NCBI GenBank assembly: GCA_037951165.1
Contig: JBBDHG010000009.1
Location: forward strand, 7,529,001 to 7,593,000
Reading direction: 5' to 3'
DNA: 64,000 nucleotides
DNA from: Lophius americanus
Lineage: Eukaryota; Chordata; Actinopteri; Lophiiformes; Lophiidae
Shown here: piece by piece, positions 11,190 through 21,282 of the stretch
How positions within the stretch are numbered: position 1 is the stretch's first letter
How the letters are laid out: each line of letters starts with the position of its first letter
Program-made: the position numbers and the translations under genes
Notes under the pieces: generated by a model
The model's database searches: none
What the model saw: only the letters and a program-made list of their open reading frames with translations
What the model was told of the DNA's origin: nothing

Positions 11190-12085
11190 CTAATAATAAT
11201 AATAATAATAATAACTAAGATTGATATAGCACCTTTCTTGAGACCCAAGGACGCTTTACATAGAAGGAGAACAAATAAGACAAATAACTAAAAGGGGCAT
11301 GTTTGTCAGATGAAAAAGTTAGGTGATGTTGTAGGCCGTGGTAAACAGGTGATGTTTGAGGAGTTTTTTTTACATGTCTGGGAAGTGGCGTGGCGGATGT
11401 TGGCAAGGAGAGCGTTCCAGAGGTTGGGGGCTGTGGCACTGAAGGCTTGGTCTCAGAAGGTCCGGAGTCTGGTGTGGGGAATGGAGAGAAGATCAGTGTC
11501 TGAGGACCGGAGATTCCGGGAAGGAGTGTATGGGTGGCGGAGGTCAGAGGTCCCGGGGGTGAAGGGCATGGAGGGATTTGTAGGTGAGAAGGAGGACTTT
11601 GTAATGGATGCAGGACTTTATAGGGAGCCAGTGAAAATGGATGAGGGTTTGGGTTATGTGCTGCTTAGGCTTGGTTCTGGTGAGAACCCTGGCAGTTGAG
11701 TTCTGGACATACAGGAGCCTGTCCAGGGCCTTGCTTTGCACCCCGGACAGGATTCCATTGCGGTAGTCCAAGCGGGAGGTTATGAAGGTGTGGATGAGGG
11801 GGCTCTGCCAATGAGTAGGAAAGTGATGGCCGTAGTCTGGAAACGTTGTGAGGTGGAAGATGGCGGATTTGGTGATGGATTTGATGTGAGATTGGAAAGA
11901 GAGGGTAGAGTCCAAGATAACGCCCATACCTTGGAGGATGGGCAGGTAGAGTATCCATCCACATCCAGAAGGAGATCTCCAATCTTCCGGAGCAGCGCCT
12001 TGGGAGCCACAACCATGAGCTCTGTTTTGTTGCTGTTGAGTTGAAACCGGTTGGATGACAGCCTTGATACTTGACACATTTGACG
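11190..12085 (-). mobile_element. L2-type LINE, 5'-truncated and frameshifted
   Basis: The (TAA)n run at 11191-11213 with the following GGTGCTATATCA-type tail (minus strand) is a typical L2 3' end. Upstream on the minus strand, different frames encode L-N-S-N-K-T-E-L-M-V-V (near 12030), then G-V-I-L-D-S-T-L-S-F-Q-S-H-I, F-I-T-S-R-L-D-Y, L-L-Y-V-Q-N-S-T-A-R-V-L-T-R, and H-W-L-P-I-K-S-C-I, the order found downstream of the polymerase motifs in L2 reverse transcriptases. The catalytic region is absent and at least one frameshift is needed, so it is a dead copy. Long open frames on the plus strand here are antisense shadows. Confidence 0.9.
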
Positions 12086-13419
12086 TATTTTGGGGATGAT
12101 AACCTTTTCCTTTCCCCTTTTCTCACAAAACATCTTCTTTCTTAAAAACAACAGAAATGTGAGAATGTTTGCTCTTCTCTGTACTCTAATCTAATATTTT
12201 TTTCCTTGCGTCGCATTATCTCGTCCTATCTCCATACTATTGATGTATTGAGCAATGTGACTTGAGCAGGGAACGGGAGAACGAGCAGAGGATTCAGAGT
12301 GCACTGACATCCACCTCCTCCATGTGATGTATGACATAGTGTCAGAGATACAAACCCTGTTCCAATGTTTGTGAGATACATAAAACATATTACAGAATGA
12401 CTCTGAAAAGGGCCAATAGGGTCCAAACTTAAAACATGTCCCAGGCCACAGCTGTTTCTCGTTGGGGGATTTCTTGCCCCCCCCCCTTTCTTATCTAATC
12501 CAGAGCTTTGGCAAAGAAATGAAAAAGTAAAAATGGAGGAGAAGGGAGGAAAGGGGAACTGGCAGCCTGTTGTTCCCAGAATGCAGACTTCTTAAATCTG
12601 AGCGTTTGGATCGGTGTGTAGTAGTTTTAAAGATAATGCAGATGAGTTAATGTAAGCAGTTAAGAAATTAACCGCAGGTCAAGCTGGGTAGCGTATTGCA
12701 TTAGTTTGGTTTCTTGTCATATTTATCAAAACATATATTTTTATTTTATTAAACTTTTGTAGCCTCACTCATATCTTAATGGACAGAGATTTAGATGAAA
12801 TCCCAGGAGTTTTGAGACATCAGCCTCTGAGGCTGTGCTTCAGCATTTGTGGTGAAAGGCATTTCAATGAGAAATGGCATTCAAGAAACTCAACAACAGC
12901 CCTTATTTCTTTATGTCCTTCCATAATTCACATACCTCACAGTCAACAGATCTCACATGACATATTAGAAGTTATTTAAGTATGAAGTTTGTAGATATAC
13001 CCAAAGTAAACTGGAAATGAGGTTTGTGGATTAATCCAAAGTAAACTGGAGATGACACTGGAAAGGCATTGTGCCGATGAGTTTCGCACATACTTTTTAA
13101 TGCTTTCAGCTGCGCAAACAAAATTCTATTTTGATCCATTGTATTGTGGTAAAGAGGAGACACTCTCAGAGGTTGATATCTGAAATTATGTCTGCCTGGC
13201 CATAAGTTGGATGAATTAGTTGGTTTTGGCGGCTCTCTTTGTATTTGAGGTGAGAGTTCCCCGTGTCCTGAGATATATTTAGATTGCTTAGAAATGTATA
13301 TGCACATATGTTTTATTAGAAGACTCCAGCAGCAGCACCACTTTTATCATTAATGATTCATGAATGATGTCAGGAGCACATTCAATCTGTATTTTTACAG
13401 TTAGTTGTAGTTTTAATAG
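12086..13419. other. non-coding stretch, nothing recognised
   Basis: It holds a run of ten Cs at 12477-12486. No gene or named repeat is recognised. Confidence 0.45.
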
Positions 13420-13639
13420 TCAGCAAATTAAGTGGTCTTCATCAATCATAATCACTAATCGGTATTTGCCTTCCTGTTCCTTAACCCTGCATTCAACCTG
13501 ACTGGTTACTCCCAGATCTATGAAAGACCCGTATAGACATTGGTTTTCCAGCAGTGCAGGGTTCTTCAAGTAGCAATCCAAATATACAGAGGTATTCTCA
13601 AACAACTCTGACTTGCCAACTACAACACTCCTATTTATT
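13420..13639 (-). pseudogene. unassigned coding-like patch
   Basis: A minus-strand frame is stop-free for about 70 codons and has balanced, protein-like composition: segments such as F-E-N-T-S-V-Y-L-D-C-Y-L-K-N, C-L-Y-G-S-F-I-D-L-G and V-E-C-R-V-K-E-Q-E-G-K-Y. There is no ATG near its start. It stands out from the surrounding AT-rich frames, but I recognise no family. It may be an exon, a fragment of a retrocopy or transposon, or chance. Confidence 0.2.
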
Positions 13640-15169
13640 TATGTATTTATCTGGATTTCCTGTGTGCTTTTTGAGATGTTGGGTACTGTGGGCCATGCTA
13701 TCTGAGGCCCATTTGACATGACTCGTCTAGCCCTGGCCAGGATTGCCGTGCTGCATTAAGGTTGGGTTATTTATCTTAGGGACTCATAATGATGCTGCTG
13801 TCCTGGTCCCTGAGACTGCTCTGTTCTCTCTATTCCTTCATTGGATCCTGGGCCTGGCAAGTTCCCACGACTGCTCCCACCAGGAATGTTGCACTGGCGC
13901 TGCAGATTCATAGGTCGGGGGTGGGGCTGGGGTTCACTTTGTATGCCTGTTTGTGTGTGTATACAGTCTGTATAATTTAGGTAGTGTACACTATTTGTTC
14001 TGAGTTGTTAGTTTGCATTGGTTTTGCTCCTTACAAAGACAAGCTGCCTGGATGCTTATGATCAATACTGCATGCATCTAATCCAGTGAGTGGTGATACC
14101 TCAAAGGATCAAGTAACAGTTTGAAATTCTTTAAACTTTTCACTTTAAGAAAATTCTTGTCTTCTGACCATTCAGTTCTCTTACATAAATATATGGGTTT
14201 ATTACATTTTGATAGGATATATAATATTCAAGATATGGCATCTTTGTGTTAACATATTTTAATTTGTTTTCCTTAATGATGAACTGTTTTGACTATAATG
14301 TGTGTTCATCTTAAATTCGACCAACATCAATAAGGTCTTCATTTCTTGGTCCATTTCCGTTTTTGTATCCTCGCGTTTGACTATTTTTTATTTGTTCAAC
14401 TACTTTGATTCTGCTATTGGACGGTGGCCATTAGGGAATTTATCACAGATGTCCGCATTCTCCACAGGAGATAAATCCCTCCCTTTACTTTCCATCCTGC
14501 AAACTAGCAGATCAAAATCTTTCCTATACTCGTTTTATGACACAAATTCATCTATGTATTTCCGAAGCGGACATACTATAATCTGTGAGGTTATCCAGAT
14601 GCTTCTACAAAGATAATCTAAGATGATGAAAGTGGTCAACATTATACAATTTTATGGTCATTTTTAGTGTGGGCGCTTTAGCATCCAGTATTTTAGTATT
14701 TGCATTCATGAATTCAGCGTTGGGGGGTGAATGTCTGTAGACTATCTGACTGGACTATTGTTTGTTGTAATTGAGTATTTGATAAGATCATATTTGGTTC
14801 TTTTTGATGCAGTTGTCATGGAACAATAGATTGTTAACTTGTCAATAGTGGCTCTGTTCAGTGCTAGCATACACAATACCCAAGCCCGGCAACAGGAACA
14901 CCTGACTGGAATGCTGGGATTACTGATGTTTCCACTGGCACTTTGCCCTACTGGCCTTAAACATGCAAAACATTTAACTACTGCTTGAGAAGCAATCTTT
15001 TGATCCCCTATGTTTTAGCCAATTTTAGACCAATTTATAGCTACTATGTTTTTTTACGAGGAACTGTCTCGTCTGTCTCTGATGGATAATAATCTTTGAA
15101 GAAGATCAGTGTGCTCGCCACCAGCCACTTAAAATATGAAGTGACTTGCCACTGATTCTGGAGACCACC
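13640..15169. other. non-coding stretch, nothing recognised
   Basis: A 104-codon stop-free run at 14302-14616 (plus) has no recognisable domain. No named repeat is seen. Confidence 0.45.
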
Positions 15170-15590
15170 AAATTGTAATCCTCCTCAATTTTAGTTTGGC
15201 CTTCAGTTCAGTGGACTACTCAATTTTAATCAGTCATCTAGACAAATGGGTCTAGGGCTCCGTGCCAGATTGTTTGCTCAAACCTCAGTGATGAAAGCTT
15301 TTCTATATTGACTGGCAAACATGGTCTGTGGCCCCCTTTCAGTGGCATACCCCACATGTCAATTATGGGTCCTTTACTTTTTCCATTTACATTCATATCT
15401 ACCCTTAGCAATTTTATCACTGCTATGTGGACGATAATGAGCTGTATGTCCCGCTCATACCTAACAAGTCAGACCACTTGCCAACTTTTTATCCTACCCC
15501 TCAGACTTTAAGTGCTGGATATCACAAAAGTTCCTTAAACAAAATGACCCAAAGTTAAAATTCCTGTTGATTAGACTGCCAGTATTAACG
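15170..15590 (+). mobile_element. L2-type LINE reverse transcriptase fragment (YVDD)
   Basis: Three plus-strand frames together give the polymerase core of an L2-type reverse transcriptase: S-S-V-D-Y-S-I-L-I-S-H-L, then G-I-P-H-M-S-I-M-G-P-L-L-F-P (motif B region, usually G-V-P-Q-G-S-I-L-G-P), then C-Y-V-D-D-N-E-L-Y with the catalytic YVDD at 15424-15435, then a segment ending Q-N-D-P-K-L-K. At least one frameshift separates motif B from YVDD, and the first part has stops. The remnant is inactive. A probable continuation lies at 16020-16215. Confidence 0.8.
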
Positions 15591-16019
15591 TGGTAGTAAA
15601 AATGCTGGTCGGCATTGTGTAATGTGTATTCATTCTGACCTTTTGAAATGAATGTACCCTGCGTCCTCCTCGCCATGTTTTCTTTAAACCGATTGTATGA
15701 CATTTCAATATGAAAATAAAGCTTTGTAGGCCTGTTTCAGTCCATTATATGTTATATGCTGGCTTTGTTCAACGTCAGGGCTTGCGGCAGGCTCTGTGGT
15801 CCTGTTACCTTTTCTCGCCCTAACTAACGTTAGCTTCTAAACTTGTATGTTATTTCTCTATTTTTTACTGGCATGATAACCAGTTTTAAACATTTGTTTT
15901 AACGTAGCTTCATTCAGCAAAGTCCTATCCCAAAAATCCTGGATCTTGAAAAGATCATTAATCAATAAATAATTGATTGATGATCGTTATTGTTGTTATT
16001 ATTATTAGTATTTCTAAAA
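15591..16019. other. non-coding gap between two LINE pieces
   Basis: No LINE-like peptides are seen here. If both flanking pieces are one insertion, this segment replaces or disrupts the middle of its C-terminal region. Confidence 0.35.
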
Positions 16020-16215
16020 TGTAAAGCTCCACATGATCCTGGCCCTAATTACATTTCCAACTTATTTGTTTTCTACGATCTTACATAGAGATCCTCGGCT
16101 TTTCCCCTCCGTTTGAGTTTTAACTTAGTAATGACGGTGGCAAGGTTTTTCAATTAGGGCCTCTTGGTTATGAAACTCTCTTCCTTAGTACCCTCCTCTA
16201 GTCTATTAACCTATT
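16020..16215 (+). mobile_element. probable C-terminal continuation of the L2-type LINE
   Basis: Plus-strand translation gives H-D-P-G-P-N-Y-I-S-N-L, which resembles the A-P-x-Y-L-x-D-L region of L2 proteins, and near 16165 N-S-L-P, resembling L-W-N-S-L-P. Order and orientation fit the fragment at 15170-15590. Similarity is weak and frames shift. Confidence 0.4.
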
Positions 16216-17419
16216 TTTCATGTTAATCCCTAAATAATTTTGTACAGTAATTACTACCAGTAATTAATGTTACTGGTAATAGTTTGTTTTATTGTTACTG
16301 TATTTTTATATAAATAAGTTGCAGTCACAGTTTCCAATTATCCCCGCTCTTACTCTAAAAACAAGAAATGAGGGTGAACTTTGAGTTGCGTGTGAATGGT
16401 TGTTTATCTCACCTTATGATGAAACCTAAGACTCTTCGACTCTTGTATAAGTCGGCAGGGAGGTTTATAACCTGGTGAACTGTTTAACTTTCCTCTTCAC
16501 ATCCAAGCAGACACAGCTCTGTACGTATTGACTTTGACATTGTAAGAGTTTGTGGGATGTCATTTGTTATACTTTAATCTTACTTCATCTCGGATCTTAT
16601 GGATCACATGTGCCTGTGCACATCCACACAGTGTATTGTAGAATATAGCCCTTGCATGCCTCACTCAAATTTATGCAGATGGATTCTGGAAGAAATAGCC
16701 CTTTTTTGGAAGAGAAAGTAGATGACTTGTTTGACAGATGACCAGCTCGTAACCATATATATATATGTAAATAAACAAAAAAACATATAAACATATATTA
16801 TATATTTGTCTTTTTATTTCTTTTTTTTTCTCACTCACACAGAAACCATACCAGTATGCATTCTAACTGGAAAGCACACAACTAATCTTGACTATAAATA
16901 GATCCACCACTGATTTCATTTTCTGCGCCAGGTGTATTTTACTACAACAAATATGTAAGTGGAAGAATTTTGATATAATTTGCTGTGAAACGTTCCTCAA
17001 GGCCATAATATACAGCAGGATAGAAACATGTAGGTTCAGCGTACTACCCAAACTCCAGCCTCCTCAATTTGTAGAGCTCAATGTTTCTGAACATGGGTTA
17101 CTTGTAGATGTGTATGCTAGCTGGAAATAATAATCTAAATAAACACTAACATAAATATGATTTTGTGGACTACATTACAACAGGAATTTTTCCATATTTG
17201 CTCAATCCCTGTTAATATGTTCAAATGCTCATTCCAGAACTTGTACAACTTTAAAGATTGAGGTCAAAGGAGTAGTTGATCATTTATCACTTTCTCAATG
17301 TGAGTTTGAAATCTTTGCTCACAGGATGAAGCTCCGTGGTGATTGCTGTTCAGCTCAGTGATAGGGTTGTTAGGTAATTTTTCTATTCAGGAATAAAAGA
17401 TATGGGTAAAATTTTGTTT
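16216..17419. other. non-coding stretch with short AT repeats
   Basis: A short (AT)n and ATA-rich patch lies at 16755-16806. Nothing else is recognised. Confidence 0.45.
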
Positions 17420-17520
17420 TGCATGGAGTGCCCCGCCCAATGTCAACTGGAATAGGCTCCATCCCCGACCCTGACCCTGAACAGGTTAAGCAGCTAGGAT
17501 AGTGATTAGTGATGAGTGGG
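17420..17520 (+). repeat. abundant fish dispersed repeat, tail fragment
   Basis: The segment has the words CAACTGGAATAGGCTCCA, CCCTGACCCTGAACAGG and TTAAGCAGC in the order seen in a very common fish repeat, followed by GATG-like words. The same family, inverted and longer, runs off the right edge at 63735-64000. A GATG-type tail is reported for Rex3/RTE-like LINEs, so an RTE tail is possible; this link is inferred. Confidence 0.6.
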
Positions 17521-20049
17521 GAAAAAATGAAGGATAGCTCTACATTAAAACTCTACATTAAATATACTGCCATGACCTGGAACCTCCATTTTAATTGGGC
17601 AAGCCACCTGAATCCAATAAGAATTTCATGTTCGGTAATTGATTGCATTAGAAGAATATTTTCAAACATTAATGAATGGAAACTGTAGTTACACATAGTT
17701 TGTGAGACTCTGTGACTGGACACCATTTATCTGGGTTTTACATCTACAGATGCCTGGTGGGCACAAGCAACTTGAATATGTGTGTGTTTTTTTGGAATAA
17801 TTCTAGGAGAGGTGGATTTAAAAACAGCTCAACTAGAGGTCCACTATTTCTGTTAATTTTGAATATCCACTTTACCTCTAAATATCCCTCTAATGCATTA
17901 TCTTACTGCCATTGTATATTCTCTGCTGAAATTCCCTCATGGGTTGATAAGCGTAATCATCATTTTTGTCAAAATGGTGAAATTTTACATACATTTGCAT
18001 CAAGACAAAATAGATTGCCACATATTTACAAGGTAGTCACAGAAATTATAGCAATAATTGCACATTTTATACAGTATTTGATGTGTTATTTGTACAGCAT
18101 GTCTATATTGCTCTGACCCTACATAAAGTCGTGAACTCAAATATAACTCACAATTAACGTTTGGTCAGAGTTTGGTTGATTTATTTTATTTGATCTTTTC
18201 CTTATTATTTTTTAACTTCCTTGTAGTGTGTTTTTACACACTGTTACTGTTGGAAGAATTGTATGCTGTGGAAACAATATACGTACACAACATCATGACA
18301 CAACAGTTATCATGTGACAAGCATATTCTGAATAGAGTTTGGACCATTGATCACTTACTTTTTCAGTCTTTCAGTTGCCTTTTAACTTGAGTCCTCCTTG
18401 AGCTGTAACTAATGTCTGTGCTGTTTTCTCTTTTACCTCAGAATTAGTGTGTCTTCTTTTACAGTTGTGCAAAATTGGAAATTGTGTTCACTCGTCCTGT
18501 TTGTCTAAAAATGCCCAAGTCAAAATAGACTTCCCAATCAACTGAAATAACAACATAACAACCCTGCGTGTGGTGTAAGACACTATATGTCATATATCTG
18601 TTTGTCTACTGTTTGCACAATAAAAAATGGCTAAATTGAAAGTAGTTGAGTAAGGACAGAAATTCTCCTGTTTCCTTCATCATTGCCTAAGTGCTGGTGG
18701 TCGGACCAAAGCAGCTTTTTTTTAATCAACTGTATCAGCAGAGAGAAAGAAATAGAGAAAAAGCAGACATCAACGACAAACCCAGCCATCCAGTGTTTAT
18801 ACCAATATAACTATTACATACATAAAGCGGTAATGTGGCTCTTGCTCTCTGTGTAGTTCGTTTTTTGAATACTAAGACAAGATACAAGGCTGCCTTTTCT
18901 AACGTAATACGCTTCACATTTGCACATATGGCTGAACAGTAGCTGTTTGTGTTATAGAATAATCCTTAATCAACAATCCAAACCAAAGCATAGTCTCTCA
19001 TTATCCCAGGGAGCATGCCAGCGTGGCACGCCGTGAACCCTGTCTGTCTGTTTTAAACAGGAACTCACTGAAACAGCACAAATGCAGCCGTGATGGCAGC
19101 ACATGGAGTCTATGTGGCCTCTCTCTCTCTCTTTCTCTTTCTCTCTCTACACACGCACTGACACACACATGCAAATCTGCATGAATGTAATTCATATGGG
19201 AGCAGTATTGCTGGTATTTGGCTTGTACATGCACTTAATGCATATGAAAGTCAAACAATGAAAACAAAGCCAGCAGTACACGTGTTTAAATGCAGTCCAT
19301 GCATCATTTGAATATAATAGTGCGTTATTATGGCAGGGATGAATAATATACAGATGGATTATTAACTTAAGACTTTGAGAGAGGGCTGGATACTATGGAG
19401 AGCCATCTTTCTTTCATTAGGGACAACTGGAACTGCAACAAGAAGCCTTAGGGCAATAATTACTGAGGGTGTTGGGTCTGTGTGGGACTTAAAGTTGGCA
19501 CCACACATGGCATTGAGAAAGAAATAGCTGCAGATCCCCATTATCAGGGCTTTCCTTTTCAGATCTTTCATCACTTGCCATCACGAAATCCAGAGAGGAA
19601 ATCCCAAGCTGGGGTTGCCCACCTACGAATGAAAACACATTTTTATCTCTATTGTATTCTTGTTTTATCTCCTTGTTTCCTTGCCTTGTTTTGTTTTTAT
19701 TAAACATAAGCCCACATAGATGCACTGAGTCGAATTGAGTGAGAAGCTTCACGGCTCTGACTTCCTGCTATCCAGTGGGAGGAGCTGTCGATTACAGTGA
19801 CAGACTTGACTTTTTAAACAAAAAGTTATTTCATATCAGGGAAGAGTTTAAGAGACAGATGTTGTCATTGAGTGATGGATGAGCCCCTTTTAAAAGGCCA
19901 TGACGGAAATAATAGACAGGCATGCCATCCTTGAGAGCGAAACGCTAAGCCAGGGTGATTTTTCTCCTTCTTTCCATTTCAGAGCTGTCAGACTAAAAAA
20001 AGTATGGCAATTAAAAATAATGGTAATGTAAAAGTAGTTTCCCATTTTA
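17521..20049. other. long non-coding stretch
   Basis: A CT-rich microsatellite lies at 19118-19150. The 134-codon run at 17712-18116 (plus) has no domain or conserved character. No other structure is recognised. Confidence 0.45.
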
Positions 20050-20156
20050 TTTTGCTAATGATTTACCATCGTGGGTAGTTGTAGCTCTGTGGGTCGAGCG
20101 GCCGTTTCCCAATTGGAGGATGGCAGGTATGCAGTTAGAACAAAGCGGTTTCCAGT

Positions 20157-20159
<3 letters not shown>
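20050..20159 (+). repeat. tRNA-like dispersed repeat head (possible SINE)
   Basis: TAGCTCTGTGGGTCGAGCGG resembles the D-arm/box A region of a tRNA-derived repeat, and GCAGTTAGAACAAAG about 40 bases on is a poor box B relative. This head is common in fish genomes in front of GT tracts. It is not a functional tRNA: no acceptor stem or clean T-arm is present. Confidence 0.4.

Positions 20160-20235
<76 letters not shown>
20160..20235. repeat. (GT)n microsatellite
   Basis: An uninterrupted GT run of about 38 repeats, lying between the tRNA-like segment and the Tc1-like transposase fragment. Confidence 0.97.
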
Positions 20236-20239
<4 letters not shown>

Positions 20240-20460
20240 GCCATCCACCTTCTGATGGTGGTTTGAGAGACTTTCTGAACCGAAGGTTCAACTGATTCTC
20301 CAGCTGTAATCTTTGGAGAGTCTATTGCCAGTTGAACCATCCTCCTCACTGTGTCTTTCATCAGTTTGTCGACACGTCATCTTTCAGATGGATTATTAAC
20401 ATCTCCAGTCTCTTTAAAGTTCTTAATTATTGTTACAATTTCTAAAGCTGGCATTTTTTA
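20236..20460 (-). mobile_element. Tc1-like transposase fragment, downstream part
   Basis: On the minus strand the frame reads I-V-T-I-I-K-N-F-K-E-T-G-D-V, then V-R-R-M-V-Q-L, S-P-K-I-T-A-G-E and T-T-I-R-R-W. This is the paired helix-turn-helix DNA-binding region of a Tc1-like transposase (pattern T-I-I-x-x-F-K-E-T-G ... P-x-I-T-A-x-E ... T-I-R-R). One stop replaces the usual R-P-R-K hinge. The piece ends at the GT tract, so the DDE catalytic domain is missing. The N-terminal start of the same gene appears beyond an inserted element, at 20677-20849. Confidence 0.75.
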
Positions 20461-20674
20461 CTAAAAAAACAAAAAGGCGAAAATCCAAACCGGCGGCATT
20501 GTGATGCCCTGACGAAGGCCACTGTGCCGAAACGTGTAGGCAAAATATCTATCTCTCTCAATTCCTTTTTAACTTACGTTTCCTTCATCACAAGAGGGCC
20601 GTGGACCCATCTGACTCTAGACATATAACACCACTGGTAAGAAGGTTTGGATTTTTGGCTTTTTGTTTTTCTAA
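20461..20674. mobile_element. 214-bp element with 31-bp TIRs inside the transposase gene
   Basis: 20461-20491 and the reverse complement of 20644-20674 match at 27 of 31 positions (shared core words ACAAAAAG and AAAATCCAAACC). The interior is non-coding, includes a hairpin and a hammerhead-like core (20495-20532), and lies where the transposase reading frame on the minus strand is broken. The phrase TGACGAAGGCC...GCCGAAACG is a recurring motif in fish and frog repeats and has been linked to Penelope-like elements. The element class is not settled: it could be a foldback/MITE-type insertion or part of an inverted retroelement end. No clear target duplication is seen. Confidence 0.5.
20495..20532 (+). 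other. hammerhead-like motif with leading hairpin
   Basis: A hairpin GGCAT-TGTG-ATGCC (20495-20508) is followed directly by CTGACGA (20509-20515), a short stem GGC/GCC around CACTGT (20517-20528) and GAAAC (20529-20533). CUGANGA - stem II - GAAA is the conserved core of hammerhead ribozymes. Against activity: one unpaired A before stem II and no clear stem III closing on a UH cleavage site. It may be a decayed ribozyme or a look-alike. Confidence 0.3.
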
Positions 20675-20676
20675 AT

Positions 20677-20849
20677 TATTCCCACCCATTAGATCACCTT
20701 GTACACAAATTGAGACTCAACACAGACTGAGCACGGCAGTTTTGTTGCATTTTTCCATTAACATTTGGAACTGTTGACAGATTACTGATATCCATTGCCA
20801 GATTTGTGCAGCTCTAAAACTTTTTTTTGTGTTCTCTGGTCTTTCCCAT
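20677..20849 (-). mobile_element. Tc1-like transposase fragment, N-terminal start
   Basis: From 20849 on the minus strand: M-G-K-T-R-E-H-K-K-K, then after a frameshift in an A-run, V-L-E-L-H-K-S-G-N-G-Y. This is the usual beginning of many fish Tc1-like transposases (M-G-K-T-K-E ... H-K-S-G-x-G-Y). Sequence between it and the insertion at 20461-20674 is decayed and does not align with a transposase. Upstream, 20850-20935 is probably the element's 5' non-coding part. Confidence 0.65.
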
Positions 20850-21072
20850 TGTGCATGATGTCAGAATTAGGCCTGTTTCACCTCATATTTATACCCCTGA
20901 AAAACAGGAATTCATAGTTCACCACTTCAGAGTTCCTACTCAGACGCTGAACCCCCTAAAAATATGAAGCAGGTATGAAATTCAGATAGCAATAAAGACT
21001 TTTTTTCCCATTTCATTTCATGCGCACACATCAGCCTTACATAATATCCACCAATAGGTGAAGTCAAAATAA

Positions 21073-21282
21073 CATCAATTATCTTTTCTGAGTGACATTG
21101 ACAAGGACCAAGTTGTGATGACTTTCGTGAGCCAGTTGTCTTCTCCTGATGCATCTCCAGCACTGCAGCACTTGTTGGGTATTCCTGGTTTGCAGGGATT
21201 ATTGGCTACCGAAGTGGTCCAACGATACATAACCTGTGAACATGAAATGGGTGATGGGCTCCAAAGGCTCATTGACCATTAA
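21073..21282 (+). pseudogene. unassigned coding-like ORF
   Basis: A stop-free plus-strand frame of 69 codons ends in TAA at 21280-21282. The first ATG is at 21118. The translation has patterned, protein-like sequence: D-I-D-K-D-Q-V-V, S-S-P-D-A-S-P-A-L-Q-H-L-L-G-I-P-G, E-V-V-Q-R-Y-I-T-C-E-H-E-M-G-D-G-L. A pyrimidine-rich stretch ending TTTTCTGAG at 21092 could act as a 3' splice site, and an AATAAA lies about 330 bases after the stop. I recognise no family. It could be a terminal exon, a retrocopy fragment or transposon-derived. Confidence 0.25.

Noticed and set aside
11310..11699. 129-codon open frame on the plus strand
   Set aside because: Antisense shadow of the L2-type LINE on the minus strand, whose peptides are recognisable.
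17712..18116. 134-codon open frame
   Set aside because: No domain, no clear protein composition, AT-rich; likely a chance run.
20050..20159. tRNA gene
   Set aside because: Only a box A-like segment and a poor box B; no acceptor stem or complete cloverleaf.
20047..20361. Open frame encoding poly-His-Thr joined to a transposase-like end
   Set aside because: The His-Thr part is only the (GT)n tract read on the minus strand. Only the part beyond 20236 is meaningful and is listed as a transposase fragment.
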